This document shows positions 1-6,240 of a stretch of DNA of 6,255 bases, in pieces. The stretch spans positions 1 through 6,255 of the forward strand of contig CAKSVK010000189.1 in NCBI GenBank assembly GCA_934502905.1, written 5' to 3'. How positions within the stretch are numbered: the first letter of the stretch is position 1; each line of letters starts with the position of its first letter. A program made the position numbers and the translations under genes. Source of the stretch: an uncultured Chitinophagaceae bacterium (lineage in GTDB: Bacteria > Bacteroidota > Bacteroidia > Chitinophagales > Chitinophagaceae). The notes under the pieces are model-generated. The model was not told where the DNA came from. It worked only from the letters and a program-made list of their open reading frames with translations, and searched no databases.

Positions 1-1
1 T

Positions 2-976
2 ACGATCACGCATGCGGAGCGTCCTTGCGCCGAGGCCATCCACGGCTTCGAGGATGTGAAGCCCATGGTGTGGGCCGGCATTTTCCCGGTGGACACCGCG
101 GAATACGAGGAGCTGCGCGAGGCCATGGAAAAGCTGAAGCTGAACGACGCCAGCCTTACGTGGACCCCCGAGAGCAGCGCGGCGCTGGGCTTCGGTTTCC
201 GCTGCGGGTTCCTGGGCCTGCTGCACATGGAGATCATACAGGAGCGGCTAGAAAGGGAATTCAACCAAACCGTGATCACCACCGTTCCCAACGTTAGCTT
301 TATCGCTTATACGACCAAAGAGGAAAAAGTGATCGTGAATAATCCGGCCGAGATGCCGGAAGTGGTAAAGATCGATCATATCGAGGAGCCGTTCATCAAA
401 GCGCAGATCATCACCAAACCCGACTATATAGGCAATATCATGACCCTTTGCCTGGGCAAGCGGGGTATGCTGATCAGCCAGAGCTACCTGACAATCACCC
501 GGGTGGAGCTGATCTTCGAAATGCCGTTGACAGAAATTGTATTCGACTTTTATGATAAGCTGAAAAGCCAGACCCGGGGGTATGCTTCGTTTGATTATCA
601 TCCTATTGGTTACAGAACAGCCGATATTGTGAGGATGGATATATTGCTGAACAGTGAGAAGGTAGATGCCCTGAGCGCATTGATCCACCGCAGCCGCGCA
701 GAAGATTTTGGCAGAAAGCTTTGTGAAAAATTAAAGGAACTGTTACCCCGTCAGCAATTCCAGATCGCGATACAGGCAGCTATCGGGGCCAAGATCATTG
801 CCCGCGAGAATATTTCAGCCATGCGCAAAGATGTGACCGCTAAATGTTATGGTGGTGATATCAGCCGTAAACGTAAGCTGCTGGAAAAGCAAAAGGAAGG
901 TAAAAAGCGTATGCGCCAGATCGGTAGCGTAGAAGTGCCGCAGGAGGCTTTCCTGGCGGTATTGAAGCTGGATTAG
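2..976 (+). CDS. lepA: Elongation factor 4 (LepA), C-terminal part, cut by the left window edge
   Basis: LepA/EF4 is a ribosome-bound translational GTPase that back-translocates or remodels stalled ribosomes and helps initiation and ribosome assembly. The frame is already open at the left edge: the first codons read TIT, matching the GDTIT stretch of full-length LepA. The 324 residues present correspond to about the last 55% of a ~600-residue protein. Domain III is seen in [11 protein letters not shown] and [20 protein letters not shown] (about residues 20-80). A domain V-like part includes [11 protein letters not shown] and [12 protein letters not shown] (about 120-205). The LepA-specific C-terminal domain carries [34 protein letters not shown] and the near-universal [10 protein letters not shown]...[10 protein letters not shown] ending. 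The G domain and domain II are outside the window. The first ~240 bp are much GC-richer than the rest of the gene. The next gene lies 264 bp downstream, so no operon is apparent on this side. Identification is secure. Confidence 0.97.
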   Translation, partial: TITHAERPCAEAIHGFEDVKPMVWAGIFPVDTAEYEELREAMEKLKLNDASLTWTPESSAALGFGFRCGFLGLLHMEIIQERLEREFNQTVITTVPNVSFIAYTTKEEKVIVNNPAEMPEVVKIDHIEEPFIKAQIITKPDYIGNIMTLCLGKRGMLISQSYLTITRVELIFEMPLTEIVFDFYDKLKSQTRGYASFDYHPIGYRTADIVRMDILLNSEKVDALSALIHRSRAEDFGRKLCEKLKELLPRQQFQIAIQAAIGAKIIARENISAMRKDVTAKCYGGDISRKRKLLEKQKEGKKRMRQIGSVEVPQEAFLAVLKLD

Positions 977-1045
977 TTAGAGTATAGAGAGCAAGGTCAG
1001 CCGGGGCAGCAGAGGCTTCGGGTTGCAGGTATATCCCTCAGTCAG

Positions 1046-1142
1046 CCATTCTTTTATTTCTGATTTTTGATTTTGAGATTGCTGATTTGTTTCTCTCTCA
1101 AATCAGCAACCATGCCATCATCCATTTCCTTTTTATTTCTGA
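1046..1142. repeat. T-rich intergenic repeat: hairpin flanked by an imperfect direct repeat
   Basis: Between lepA and the AraC gene, a perfect 11 bp inverted repeat (TTGCTGATTTG at 1079-1089, CAAATCAGCAA at 1099-1109) encloses a 9-nt pyrimidine loop. It is preceded by two more TGATTT hexamers (1061, 1068). The block is bracketed by a direct repeat: CCATTCTTTTATTTCTGA at 1046-1063, and a copy with three extra bases at 1122-1142. The two copies share an exact 12 bp core, TTTTATTTCTGA. The hairpin lies about 100 bp past the lepA stop and is not followed by a U-run, so it is a poor rho-independent terminator. A dispersed, mobile-type intergenic repeat is the alternative reading (inference). Confidence 0.5.
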
Positions 1143-1145
1143 AGA

Positions 1146-1153
1146 TAATTTTG
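1146..1153 (+). promoter_or_regulatory. Possible Bacteroidota -7 box upstream of the AraC gene
   Basis: TAATTTTG matches the Bacteroidota -7 consensus TAnnTTTG exactly and lies in the only non-coding stretch ahead of the AraC-family gene. No TTG is found 17-23 bp upstream, where the -33 element should be, so half of the promoter is missing. If used, it would give a leader of roughly 80-85 nt. Low confidence, because an 8-mer with two free positions occurs by chance in AT-rich DNA. Confidence 0.25.
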
Positions 1154-1180
1154 CCTGTACATACGGCAGGTTTTGTATAA

Positions 1181-1262
1181 GGGGAGGAGGTGAAATTGCA
1201 GGTTGATGATATTTTTTTTATATTGTAAGAAATTGTTGGTGTGGCACAAAAGAATTTGCTGA
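1181..1262 (+). other. Purine-rich leader with two tiny reading frames overlapping the AraC start
   Basis: A strong SD-like tract, GGGGAGGAGG (1181-1190), is too far (50 nt) from the GTG start at 1241 to serve it. Downstream of it are TTG at 1196 (10 sense codons, TAA at 1226-1228) and ATG at 1206 (18 sense codons, TGA at 1260-1262). The ATG frame crosses the AraC start. The TAA at 1226 closes the AraC frame upstream. Removing or adding one T in the eight-T run (1212-1219) does not join the ATG 1206 frame to the AraC frame. Translational coupling from a leader peptide is possible but unproven; chance is equally likely. Confidence 0.25.
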
Positions 1263-2176
1263 ACAAGATTGATCTGACACATCCCAGATGCCTGCAGACG
1301 CTGATAGAGAACAGGCGCGTCTTTAATCTCAGGAACTGCGAATTAAATGTGTTTGAGAGCTACCAGCAGGCTTTTCAGGTGCCGCTCACCTTCAACGATC
1401 TTGTTATTACCAGTATGGTGAGGGGCAAAAAAGTGATGTACCTGGAAAATAAAGCACCCTTTGAGTATATACCGGGAGAGACGGTAATCGTTCCCGCGAA
1501 CGAAACAATGACCATAGATTTTCCGGAGGCGCAACAGGACAACCCTACCCAGTGTACAGCGCTTGCAATAGATGCTTCCTATCTTGACGATACACTGCAG
1601 TACCTGAACGGTTATTATAACAGCCACCCGGAGGAGGAGCATGAATGGGCAATCCGTTTCAGCCAGTATCATTTTGCCAACGATACGGACATCAGCGACC
1701 TGATCAACAAAATGATCCGTATTTGCAGCAGCCAGGATGTTGCCAAAGATATTTATGCAGATCTTAATCTGAAGGAACTGCTGATACGACTGATCCAGAG
1801 CCAGCACCTGCAGGAACTGAGCCTGGACCGGCTGGAGAAATCGAATGCCACACGACAACATTTTGTGCTGGACTATATTCAGCAGCATCTTACGGAAAAA
1901 ATAAACGTGGATACGCTCAGCAGCAAGGCTTATCTGGGCCGGAATACTTTTTTCAGGTGGTTTAAGGAGCAGTTTGGCATTACACCGCTGGAGTATATCA
2001 ACCGCGAGCGTGTGAAGCAGGCCAAACAATTGTTGAGCAACAGCAATGACTCTGTGGGAAGTATTGCCATGCAGTGTGGGTTCAGCGATGTGAACTATTT
2101 TGTCCGGTTGTTTAAAAAGATGGAAGGCATTACCCCGGGCTTCTATCAGGCCTGCGCCAGACAGTCTTCAAAATAA
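1241..2176 (+). CDS. AraC-family transcriptional regulator
   Basis: The protein has 311 residues, typical of two-domain AraC regulators. The N-terminal ~130 residues (around SMVRGKKVMYLENKAPFEY and PGETVIVPANETM) resemble the cupin-like effector or dimerisation domain of AraC_N-type regulators. The C-terminal ~95 residues form the double helix-turn-helix: first HTH about residues 223-255 (DTLSSKAYLGRNTFFRWFKEQ, ending FGITPLEYI), then the linker RERVKQAKQLL, second HTH about 270-304 (SIAMQCGFSDVNYFVRLFKK, ending GITPGFYQ). It should therefore bind DNA near its targets in response to an unknown small molecule. The GTG start is forced: TAA at 1226 closes the frame upstream, and the next Met codon is about 60 residues in, inside the first domain. 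No target operator is identifiable. The gene stands alone on its strand, and its tail overlaps the convergent neighbour by 9 bp. The family is certain; the regulated pathway is unknown. Confidence 0.92.
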   Translation: MAQKNLLNKIDLTHPRCLQTLIENRRVFNLRNCELNVFESYQQAFQVPLTFNDLVITSMVRGKKVMYLENKAPFEYIPGETVIVPANETMTIDFPEAQQDNPTQCTALAIDASYLDDTLQYLNGYYNSHPEEEHEWAIRFSQYHFANDTDISDLINKMIRICSSQDVAKDIYADLNLKELLIRLIQSQHLQELSLDRLEKSNATRQHFVLDYIQQHLTEKINVDTLSSKAYLGRNTFFRWFKEQFGITPLEYINRERVKQAKQLLSNSNDSVGSIAMQCGFSDVNYFVRLFKKMEGITPGFYQACARQSSK

Positions 2177-3247
2177 AGGACTCAAAGAAGGGACCATATC
2201 GTAGTTGAGAAAAGCCAACGGCAGCATTCTGTATAATGGAAAAAAATTACTGTTCTTATGACCGACTCCCTTGGTGTGAACCAACGATTTATACTTTTGC
2301 TGGTCTGCAATATACCGCCATACGGAAAACTGAACGCAATGTTCTGAGAACCCTGATTTGAATGAGAACAGGGAGTCGTCATCACGGCCGCCTACACCGC
2401 CGCCAAGGTGAAGGAATTTCAATCCCATACGGTTACCCAGCATCCTTGCCTCATCGATAATGAATTTCATGGGAGCTGCCTTCATGTACTCAGCCAGGGT
2501 TGCTGCAAGATGATACTGCATGATGGTACCGGTGTATGTAAATATAGCACCGGCCACTATTTTATCTTCCAGTTTTGCAAGCAGCAATTTTTTTCCAAAG
2601 GCGGTATTGCTTAAAAAAGCCCGGAAATATTCTTTTGTAAAAAAATACTGTTGAGATGCGCCTGTTCTCTGCATCGTGTGGTAATAAATGTCAATGAATG
2701 TTCCGATTTCCGCTTCAGAGCTTCCCTCTACTATATAAAACCCTTTGCTCCTGCATTGGTTGATCTCTGATTTGTTGGATTTCCGGTATTGCCGTTTTTG
2801 CTCATCCGGAGGCAACGACAGGTTGATGGTTACTGTTTTATTCAGATCCAGCACCTCACCAAAATCCTGAAAAATATTTTTCTGTTTGATAATGGGATGT
2901 AACCTTGAAAATATTGATATGACACCTTTTTCTTTAAAGTACCTTTTACAACGGTCTTTGAAGAAAAGCCGCAGCTCATTTGATATTTCCATATTCGCCC
3001 GGTTGGATACAGGACCACAATAGCCATATACAGAGGTACAATCGAACCAGTTTGTATTTTCAATGGGTCTTACAACCAATGGGAGTGCAATAAACTCATT
3101 ATCGTTGTATGCATGCAGGAGAATGGAAGGATAGCCGGTTTCTATTTTGTGATAAAAAGAGGTATGATAAAAATCATAGACAGAAGCTGAACGGATGATA
3201 TTATCCCATTTGGGGTCTCCTGCCTTTATTACTTCAAAATTGCACAT
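2168..3247 (-). CDS. FemAB/GNAT-like acyl- or aminoacyl-transferase
   Basis: A 359-residue soluble protein with no signal peptide or membrane helix, starting at ATG (MCNFEVIKAG). It has the layout of FemAB-like, Acetyltransf_6 (BioF2-like) GNAT proteins. The N-terminal part contains FDCTSVYGYCGPVSN (about residues 68-82). The basic stretch QYRKSNKSEINQCRSKGFYI (about 152-171) follows, then TMQRTGASQQYFFTKEYF. A central sheet follows around KIVAGAIFTYTGTIMQYHLA, and then the hallmark HLGGGVGGRDDDSLFSFKSG (about 280-299). Family members transfer acyl or aminoacyl groups, for example in peptidoglycan cross-bridge formation or on exopolysaccharides; the substrate here cannot be read. Such genes often sit in polysaccharide clusters, but this one is isolated. 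Its base composition is clearly AT-richer than its neighbours (several 60 bp blocks near 30% GC), which suggests acquisition. No good promoter or ribosome site was recognised upstream. The fold family is fairly sure, the function is not. Confidence 0.85.
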   Translation of the reverse strand: MCNFEVIKAGDPKWDNIIRSASVYDFYHTSFYHKIETGYPSILLHAYNDNEFIALPLVVRPIENTNWFDCTSVYGYCGPVSNRANMEISNELRLFFKDRCKRYFKEKGVISIFSRLHPIIKQKNIFQDFGEVLDLNKTVTINLSLPPDEQKRQYRKSNKSEINQCRSKGFYIVEGSSEAEIGTFIDIYYHTMQRTGASQQYFFTKEYFRAFLSNTAFGKKLLLAKLEDKIVAGAIFTYTGTIMQYHLAATLAEYMKAAPMKFIIDEARMLGNRMGLKFLHLGGGVGGRDDDSLFSFKSGFSEHCVQFSVWRYIADQQKYKSLVHTKGVGHKNSNFFPLYRMLPLAFLNYDMVPSLSPLF

Positions 3248-3308
3248 GGCTAGTCAACATTTTGAGTTGAATATGTTTTGGAAAGTCGGACTGAAAAAAT
3301 CAATACAA

Positions 3309-3349
3309 CCAGTTTGTTCACGGATAGGTGATGGTGCACTCAAAACTGG
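3309..3349. repeat. Imperfect inverted repeat upstream of the FemAB-like gene
   Basis: CCAGTTT (3309-3315) pairs with AAACTGG (3343-3349) around a 27-nt spacer that contains the palindrome GTGCAC. It lies about 60-100 bp upstream of the divergently read ATG at 3247. It could be an operator or a 5' UTR structure, but seven pairs over that spacing may be chance. Confidence 0.2.
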
Positions 3350-3397
3350 CTTTTAGAAGGATAAAAAATTTCCTGTTGAAAAATAAGTTATTTTTTT

Positions 3398-3429
3398 GAT
3401 TAAATATGTTTTCTCATGCATATTTAATC
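3398..3429 (-). terminator. Perfect 11 bp stem-loop just behind the membrane acyltransferase gene
   Basis: GATTAAATATG (3398-3408) and CATATTTAATC (3419-3429) form a perfect 11 bp stem with a 10-nt loop, beginning 3 nt after the stop codon of the minus-strand gene. On the minus strand it is followed by an A-run rather than a U-run, and the stem holds only two G:C pairs. It is therefore not a classical intrinsic terminator. It could protect the 3' end or aid termination, and its position supports a transcript-end role. Confidence 0.4.
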
Positions 3430-3432
3430 CGC

Positions 3433-4524
3433 TTATAATTTTATAAAAACTTTTTTCCTGTAAAGGAAATATACCGGCACAAAGTTTACTGCAACAAAAA
3501 ACAGTGCATATAACAGGCTGGCCAGTTCCGGCGATAGTCCTGTATGGATCAATCCGTTCACCGTTTTTTCATTCAGTTGCTCACCTCCAAACTTTGCCCT
3601 GTAAAACAATAAAGCCAGGATATCTGCTAAAACATAGGCCGCAATAGCATTCGCTCCGAAAATGATCCCGGGTTTTGCCCATGTTCTATACCCTTTGATA
3701 TCTGCCAGGAAATAAAGAGCGCCCAGCAGCATGGCGGCTAAGCCGGAGGTTACCAGTACAAAAGAGCTGGTCCATAAATTTTCATTTACAGGAAACGTCA
3801 GCCCCCAGAAATAACCAAGTATGCTTGAAAAAAGTCCGGCGGTCATTAATTGGTTTACTTTTTCAGCCGCTGGCAGCTCACTGATCAGCAGCCTGCCTGT
3901 CAGCATTCCTGTGATGCCGGTAGCAACTGAAGGAATCGTGCTGAGAATGCTTTCCGGGTCCCAGGTCTCCTGCCACATTTTGCCCGGCAGGAATTTTGAA
4001 TCAAACCATGCTACGATATTGATGCCCGGCTCCAGCATGGCCTGGTCATAACCGGGGGTAGGTACCTGTGTAAGCAGGAGCCAGTAGCCGGTCAATAATA
4101 CTGCGGTTATCCATACCTGTTGTTTCCAGGTGGTGTGCAGGAAGATGAAAGCGCAAAACATAAAAACCAATGCTATTCTGTGGAGGGTGCCCGTCCACCG
4201 GATATTGTTCAAATCAAAGTCGGGCATCATATTCAGGAACATCCCGACAGCAAATATTTTCAACGAACGGAAAATTATCTTCCTGTAAAGCGACTTTTTG
4301 GATGTTCCGTCTGCCAGGCGGCGCCTGTAGGCAAATACAATGGATACGCCGATCACAAACAAAAATATGGGTGCAATGGTATCTGTAAAAGAAAGTCCGT
4401 TCCATTTGGAGTGCTGCAGCGTGAAATATACATGCTCTTCTGCTCCCGGAAAATTGACCATGATCATGGCGGCGATCGTAAAACCGCGAAGCGCGTCGAG
4501 AGAGATCAGTCTGGGCTTTTGCAT
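3433..4524 (-). CDS. Membrane acyltransferase, NagX / heparan-alpha-glucosaminide N-acetyltransferase-like (DUF5009 type)
   Basis: An integral inner-membrane protein of 363 residues with about ten hydrophobic helices. It opens with RLISLDALRGFTIAAMIMVN, the signature of the COG4299/DUF5009 family related to human HGSNAT. The following QHSKWNGLSFTDTIAPIFLF holds the conserved His (residue 38) and Asp (48). By analogy with HGSNAT, the His would carry the acetyl group across the membrane. Later helices include PSVATGITGMLTGRLL, FVLVTSGLAAMLLGALYF and IIFGANAIAAYVLADILALL. The likely role is acetylation of amino sugars, such as glucosamine or cell-wall sugars, on the periplasmic side using cytosolic acetyl-CoA; the substrate is inferred. 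I chose the ATG at 4524 because the family signature begins right after it. An upstream in-frame ATG at 4575 would add 17 unremarkable residues and leave 14 bp to the nnr stop. No promoter is seen, so it probably shares the nnr transcript. Confidence 0.85.
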   Translation of the reverse strand: MQKPRLISLDALRGFTIAAMIMVNFPGAEEHVYFTLQHSKWNGLSFTDTIAPIFLFVIGVSIVFAYRRRLADGTSKKSLYRKIIFRSLKIFAVGMFLNMMPDFDLNNIRWTGTLHRIALVFMFCAFIFLHTTWKQQVWITAVLLTGYWLLLTQVPTPGYDQAMLEPGINIVAWFDSKFLPGKMWQETWDPESILSTIPSVATGITGMLTGRLLISELPAAEKVNQLMTAGLFSSILGYFWGLTFPVNENLWTSSFVLVTSGLAAMLLGALYFLADIKGYRTWAKPGIIFGANAIAAYVLADILALLFYRAKFGGEQLNEKTVNGLIHTGLSPELASLLYALFFVAVNFVPVYFLYRKKVFIKL

Positions 4525-4589
4525 ATTATCATGGAGAGCCACGCCAGGTACGGATACTGCACCGGGCAACTTCATTTTTGGGGATGCTG

Positions 4590-6101
4590 TTACAGCCCTT
4601 CCCGCATTTGCGCTATCGCTTTGAAGGCTTCCGGCAGGGAGGAAATGATATCCCCGGCAATCATGGCTTCCTGGCTTTTCTCTTTTGCGGCTATGTCGCC
4701 GGACAGGCCATGGAGATAGGTGCCTAGTATTGCCGCTTGTTCCGGCTGATATTGACCTGATAACCCCAGCAGGATGCCTGTCAGCACATCGCCGCTGCCG
4801 GCAGTGGCCATGCCGGGGTTGCCGGTGGTGTTGAAAAAGCCCTTGCCGGAAGGGGCGGCAATGAAAGTATCTTTTCCTTACAGGATGATGAATACCCCGA
4901 GCTCCTGCGCTTTTTGGATGGCAAGCTCTAAACGGTCAAAATGGTTGCCGGAGCTTCCAAACAACCTTTCAAACTCTTTGGGATGCGGGGTAAGGATAGT
5001 GCCGGCTGGAATTTCATGGTAAAGATATTGATGGATAGCCAGCAGGTTCAGGGCGTCTGCATCCAGGATAAGTGGGCCGGGGTGGTGGTTGAAAATATAT
5101 TCCAGCATCAACCGGTTATTATTGTATTGCCCGATCCCCGGACCGGCAGCCAGCGCATCAAAGTGACCGGGAAAATCCGGATGCTCAAAATGTTTCTCGC
5201 CGCTGTCGGTAATACACATAGCTTCGGGTACGGCAGACTGTAATATGCTATACCCGCAGGAGGGAATATAACAGGTAAGCTTGCCTGCACCAGCCCGCAG
5301 ACAGGCTTTGGCGGATAATACCGCAGCGCCCATCATACCATAACTGCCGGCAATCAGCAGCAGGTTGCCGAAGTTACCTTTATGGGAAAATGCTTTTCGT
5401 GGCTTATATAGAGAGGAAGCCATATTATCCGTGATTATTTCGTAGATGGCTTCCGTACTGTGGTACCATTCGGGGTGCAGTTGAATATCCATGATGGATA
5501 CTTTGCCCGTATAAGATTCGTTCTCAGGTAACAGGAATGCCAGCTTGAATGCCTGAAAGCTTAATGTATATGCCGGACGGATGATGGTATTCCCCACAGA
5601 GCTTTTATCTGCAAACAGGCCGCTGGCTATGTCGATCGACAGGATCGTTGCCCTGCTTTGGTTGATATGATCCACGAGTGCTGCAGGCAACCCGCTCAGC
5701 GGACGGTTTAACCCATAACCGTAAAGCGCGTCCACTACAAAGCTGTTTTTCTCAATAACAGGGAGGTTGTCAATACTGTCAATAAAATCATATTGGATAC
5801 CGGCAGCTTTTAAACGTTCAAAATTGATAGAAAAATCGCCTGAGTACTGCTCACTGAGAAGAATAAACACCGCTGCTTTTCTGCCGGCTGCTTTCTGCAA
5901 CCTGGCAATTGCCAACCCGTCGCCTCCATTATTGCCGGGACCACAGAAAATTTTGAGCGGGGCCGCTGCCGGCAGATGGCTGTCTATCCATTGACTGCAA
6001 GCCTGTGCCGCCCGTTCCATCAGGTCAATAGGAGCAACAGGCTCATGCCTTATGGTATATTCATCCCATTCCCTGATCTGCTTTGCAGAAAATACTTTCA
6101 T
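4590..6101 (-). pseudogene. nnr: Bifunctional NAD(P)H-hydrate epimerase / ADP-dependent NAD(P)H-hydrate dehydratase, interrupted by one stop codon
   Basis: Nnr repairs NADH and NADPH damaged by hydration: the N-terminal domain (YjeF_N, NnrE) epimerises R- and S-NAD(P)HX, and the C-terminal domain (NnrD) dehydrates the S form using ADP. The reconstructed frame from ATG 6101 is 503 codons plus stop, the normal size of the fusion. All landmarks are present in order: FCGPGNNGGDGLAIARL, VDALYGYGLNRPLSGLP and SIDIASGL (epimerase), then HKGNFGNLLLIAGSYGMMGA, AAGPGIGQ, LILDADALNLLA, ILTPHPKEFERLFG, and after the break [20 protein letters not shown] and YLHGLSGD. Codon 408 is TAA (4878-4880) exactly where the conserved Lys of the KG motif is expected ([17 protein letters not shown]); the flanking frame is the same on both sides. 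AAA to TAA is a single-base change. No other damage is seen, so this is either a very recent mutation or a sequence error. Confidence 0.85.
4878..6101 (-). CDS. Translatable 5' part of nnr: complete epimerase domain plus truncated dehydratase domain
   Basis: Up to the premature TAA, 407 residues would be made from ATG 6101 (MKVFSAKQIREWDEYTIRHE). The epimerase half (about residues 1-210) is complete, with the NNGGDG nucleotide loop and the VDALYGYGL segment; it departs from the usual SIDIPSGL only by Ala for Pro. The dehydratase half is cut before the KG motif and the GSGD catalytic loop, so dehydration activity should be lost and the protein may be unstable. An in-frame ATG at 6155 would add 18 residues. 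That stretch overlaps the promoter elements and is hydrophobic filler not seen in the family, so I prefer 6101. The 3' remainder (4590-4877) has an internal ATG at 4811 but only a fragment of a fold, and is unlikely to work alone. Confidence 0.75.
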   Translation of the reverse strand: MKVFSAKQIREWDEYTIRHEPVAPIDLMERAAQACSQWIDSHLPAAAPLKIFCGPGNNGGDGLAIARLQKAAGRKAAVFILLSEQYSGDFSINFERLKAAGIQYDFIDSIDNLPVIEKNSFVVDALYGYGLNRPLSGLPAALVDHINQSRATILSIDIASGLFADKSSVGNTIIRPAYTLSFQAFKLAFLLPENESYTGKVSIMDIQLHPEWYHSTEAIYEIITDNMASSLYKPRKAFSHKGNFGNLLLIAGSYGMMGAAVLSAKACLRAGAGKLTCYIPSCGYSILQSAVPEAMCITDSGEKHFEHPDFPGHFDALAAGPGIGQYNNNRLMLEYIFNHHPGPLILDADALNLLAIHQYLYHEIPAGTILTPHPKEFERLFGSSGNHFDRLELAIQKAQELGVFIIL

Positions 6102-6106
6102 ATAAA

Positions 6107-6140
6107 CAAAGGTAAGGGAGAGGTGGAGTAAGATTGCAAA
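6107..6140 (-). promoter_or_regulatory. Bacteroidota-type promoter of nnr, giving a leaderless or nearly leaderless mRNA
   Basis: Read on the minus strand, TTTG (6140-6137) is followed by a 22 bp spacer and TACCTTTG (6114-6107), an exact match to the -7 consensus TAnnTTTG. The spacing falls in the 17-23 bp range reported for Bacteroidota. Only five bases (TTTAT) separate the -7 box from the ATG at 6101, so transcription should begin at or within a few bases of the start codon. This supports the 6101 start over 6155, and it suggests the promoter drives nnr and the downstream membrane acyltransferase together. Confidence 0.6.
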
Positions 6141-6191
6141 ATGGTACAACAGCAATACGGCAGGATTATAGGATAAAAAGGCTTCCTTTCA

Positions 6192-6240
6192 TGAGACTTG
6201 CCCTCTTACGTGCTTATGGTCTAGCGGTCCTGCAATCTCA
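6192..6240. repeat. Bulged inverted repeat at the right edge
   Basis: TGAGACTTGC (6192-6201) pairs with GCAATCTCA (6232-6240), nine base pairs with one bulged C, around a 30-nt spacer. It lies upstream of nnr in DNA without a convincing gene. On the + strand a frame from ATG 6191 stays open to the window edge for 21 codons (starting MRLALLRAYGLAVLQ), but there is no clear ribosome site or promoter. A mobile-element end, a dispersed repeat or the start of an unseen gene are all possible. Confidence 0.3.

Noticed and set aside
248..688. 146-codon open frame antisense to lepA
   Set aside because: It is opposite one of the most conserved bacterial proteins and has no motifs of its own.
1206..1241. 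Upstream ATG at 1206 as the true AraC start with a frameshift in the T-run
   Set aside because: Adding one T joins ATG 1206 to the AraC frame only to hit TAA 1226, and removing one T puts it in a different frame.
1343..2029. 228-codon open frame on the minus strand, antisense to the AraC gene
   Set aside because: It lies wholly inside a gene with clear double-HTH motifs, and its translation is cysteine- and leucine-rich with no recognisable domain; it is a shadow of codon usage.
4120..4719. 199-codon open frame on the plus strand across the NagX-like gene and the end of nnr
   Set aside because: It is antisense to two genes with clear family motifs, and its translation shows no domain.
4590..4811. 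Separate 73-codon gene starting at ATG 4811 ([12 protein letters not shown])
   Set aside because: It is the 3' end of nnr in the same frame, starting in the middle of the dehydratase active-site loop, so it is a remnant and not an independent gene.
4878..4880. Programmed readthrough or recoding of the nnr TAA
   Set aside because: The TAA sits in ordinary coding context at a conserved Lys codon one base away from AAA, with no obvious downstream recoding structure; mutation or base error is simpler.
6102..6155. 18-residue N-terminal extension of Nnr that could be read as a signal peptide
   Set aside because: The coding stretch coincides with the promoter elements, and the enzyme acts in the cytosol, where NAD(P)H is.
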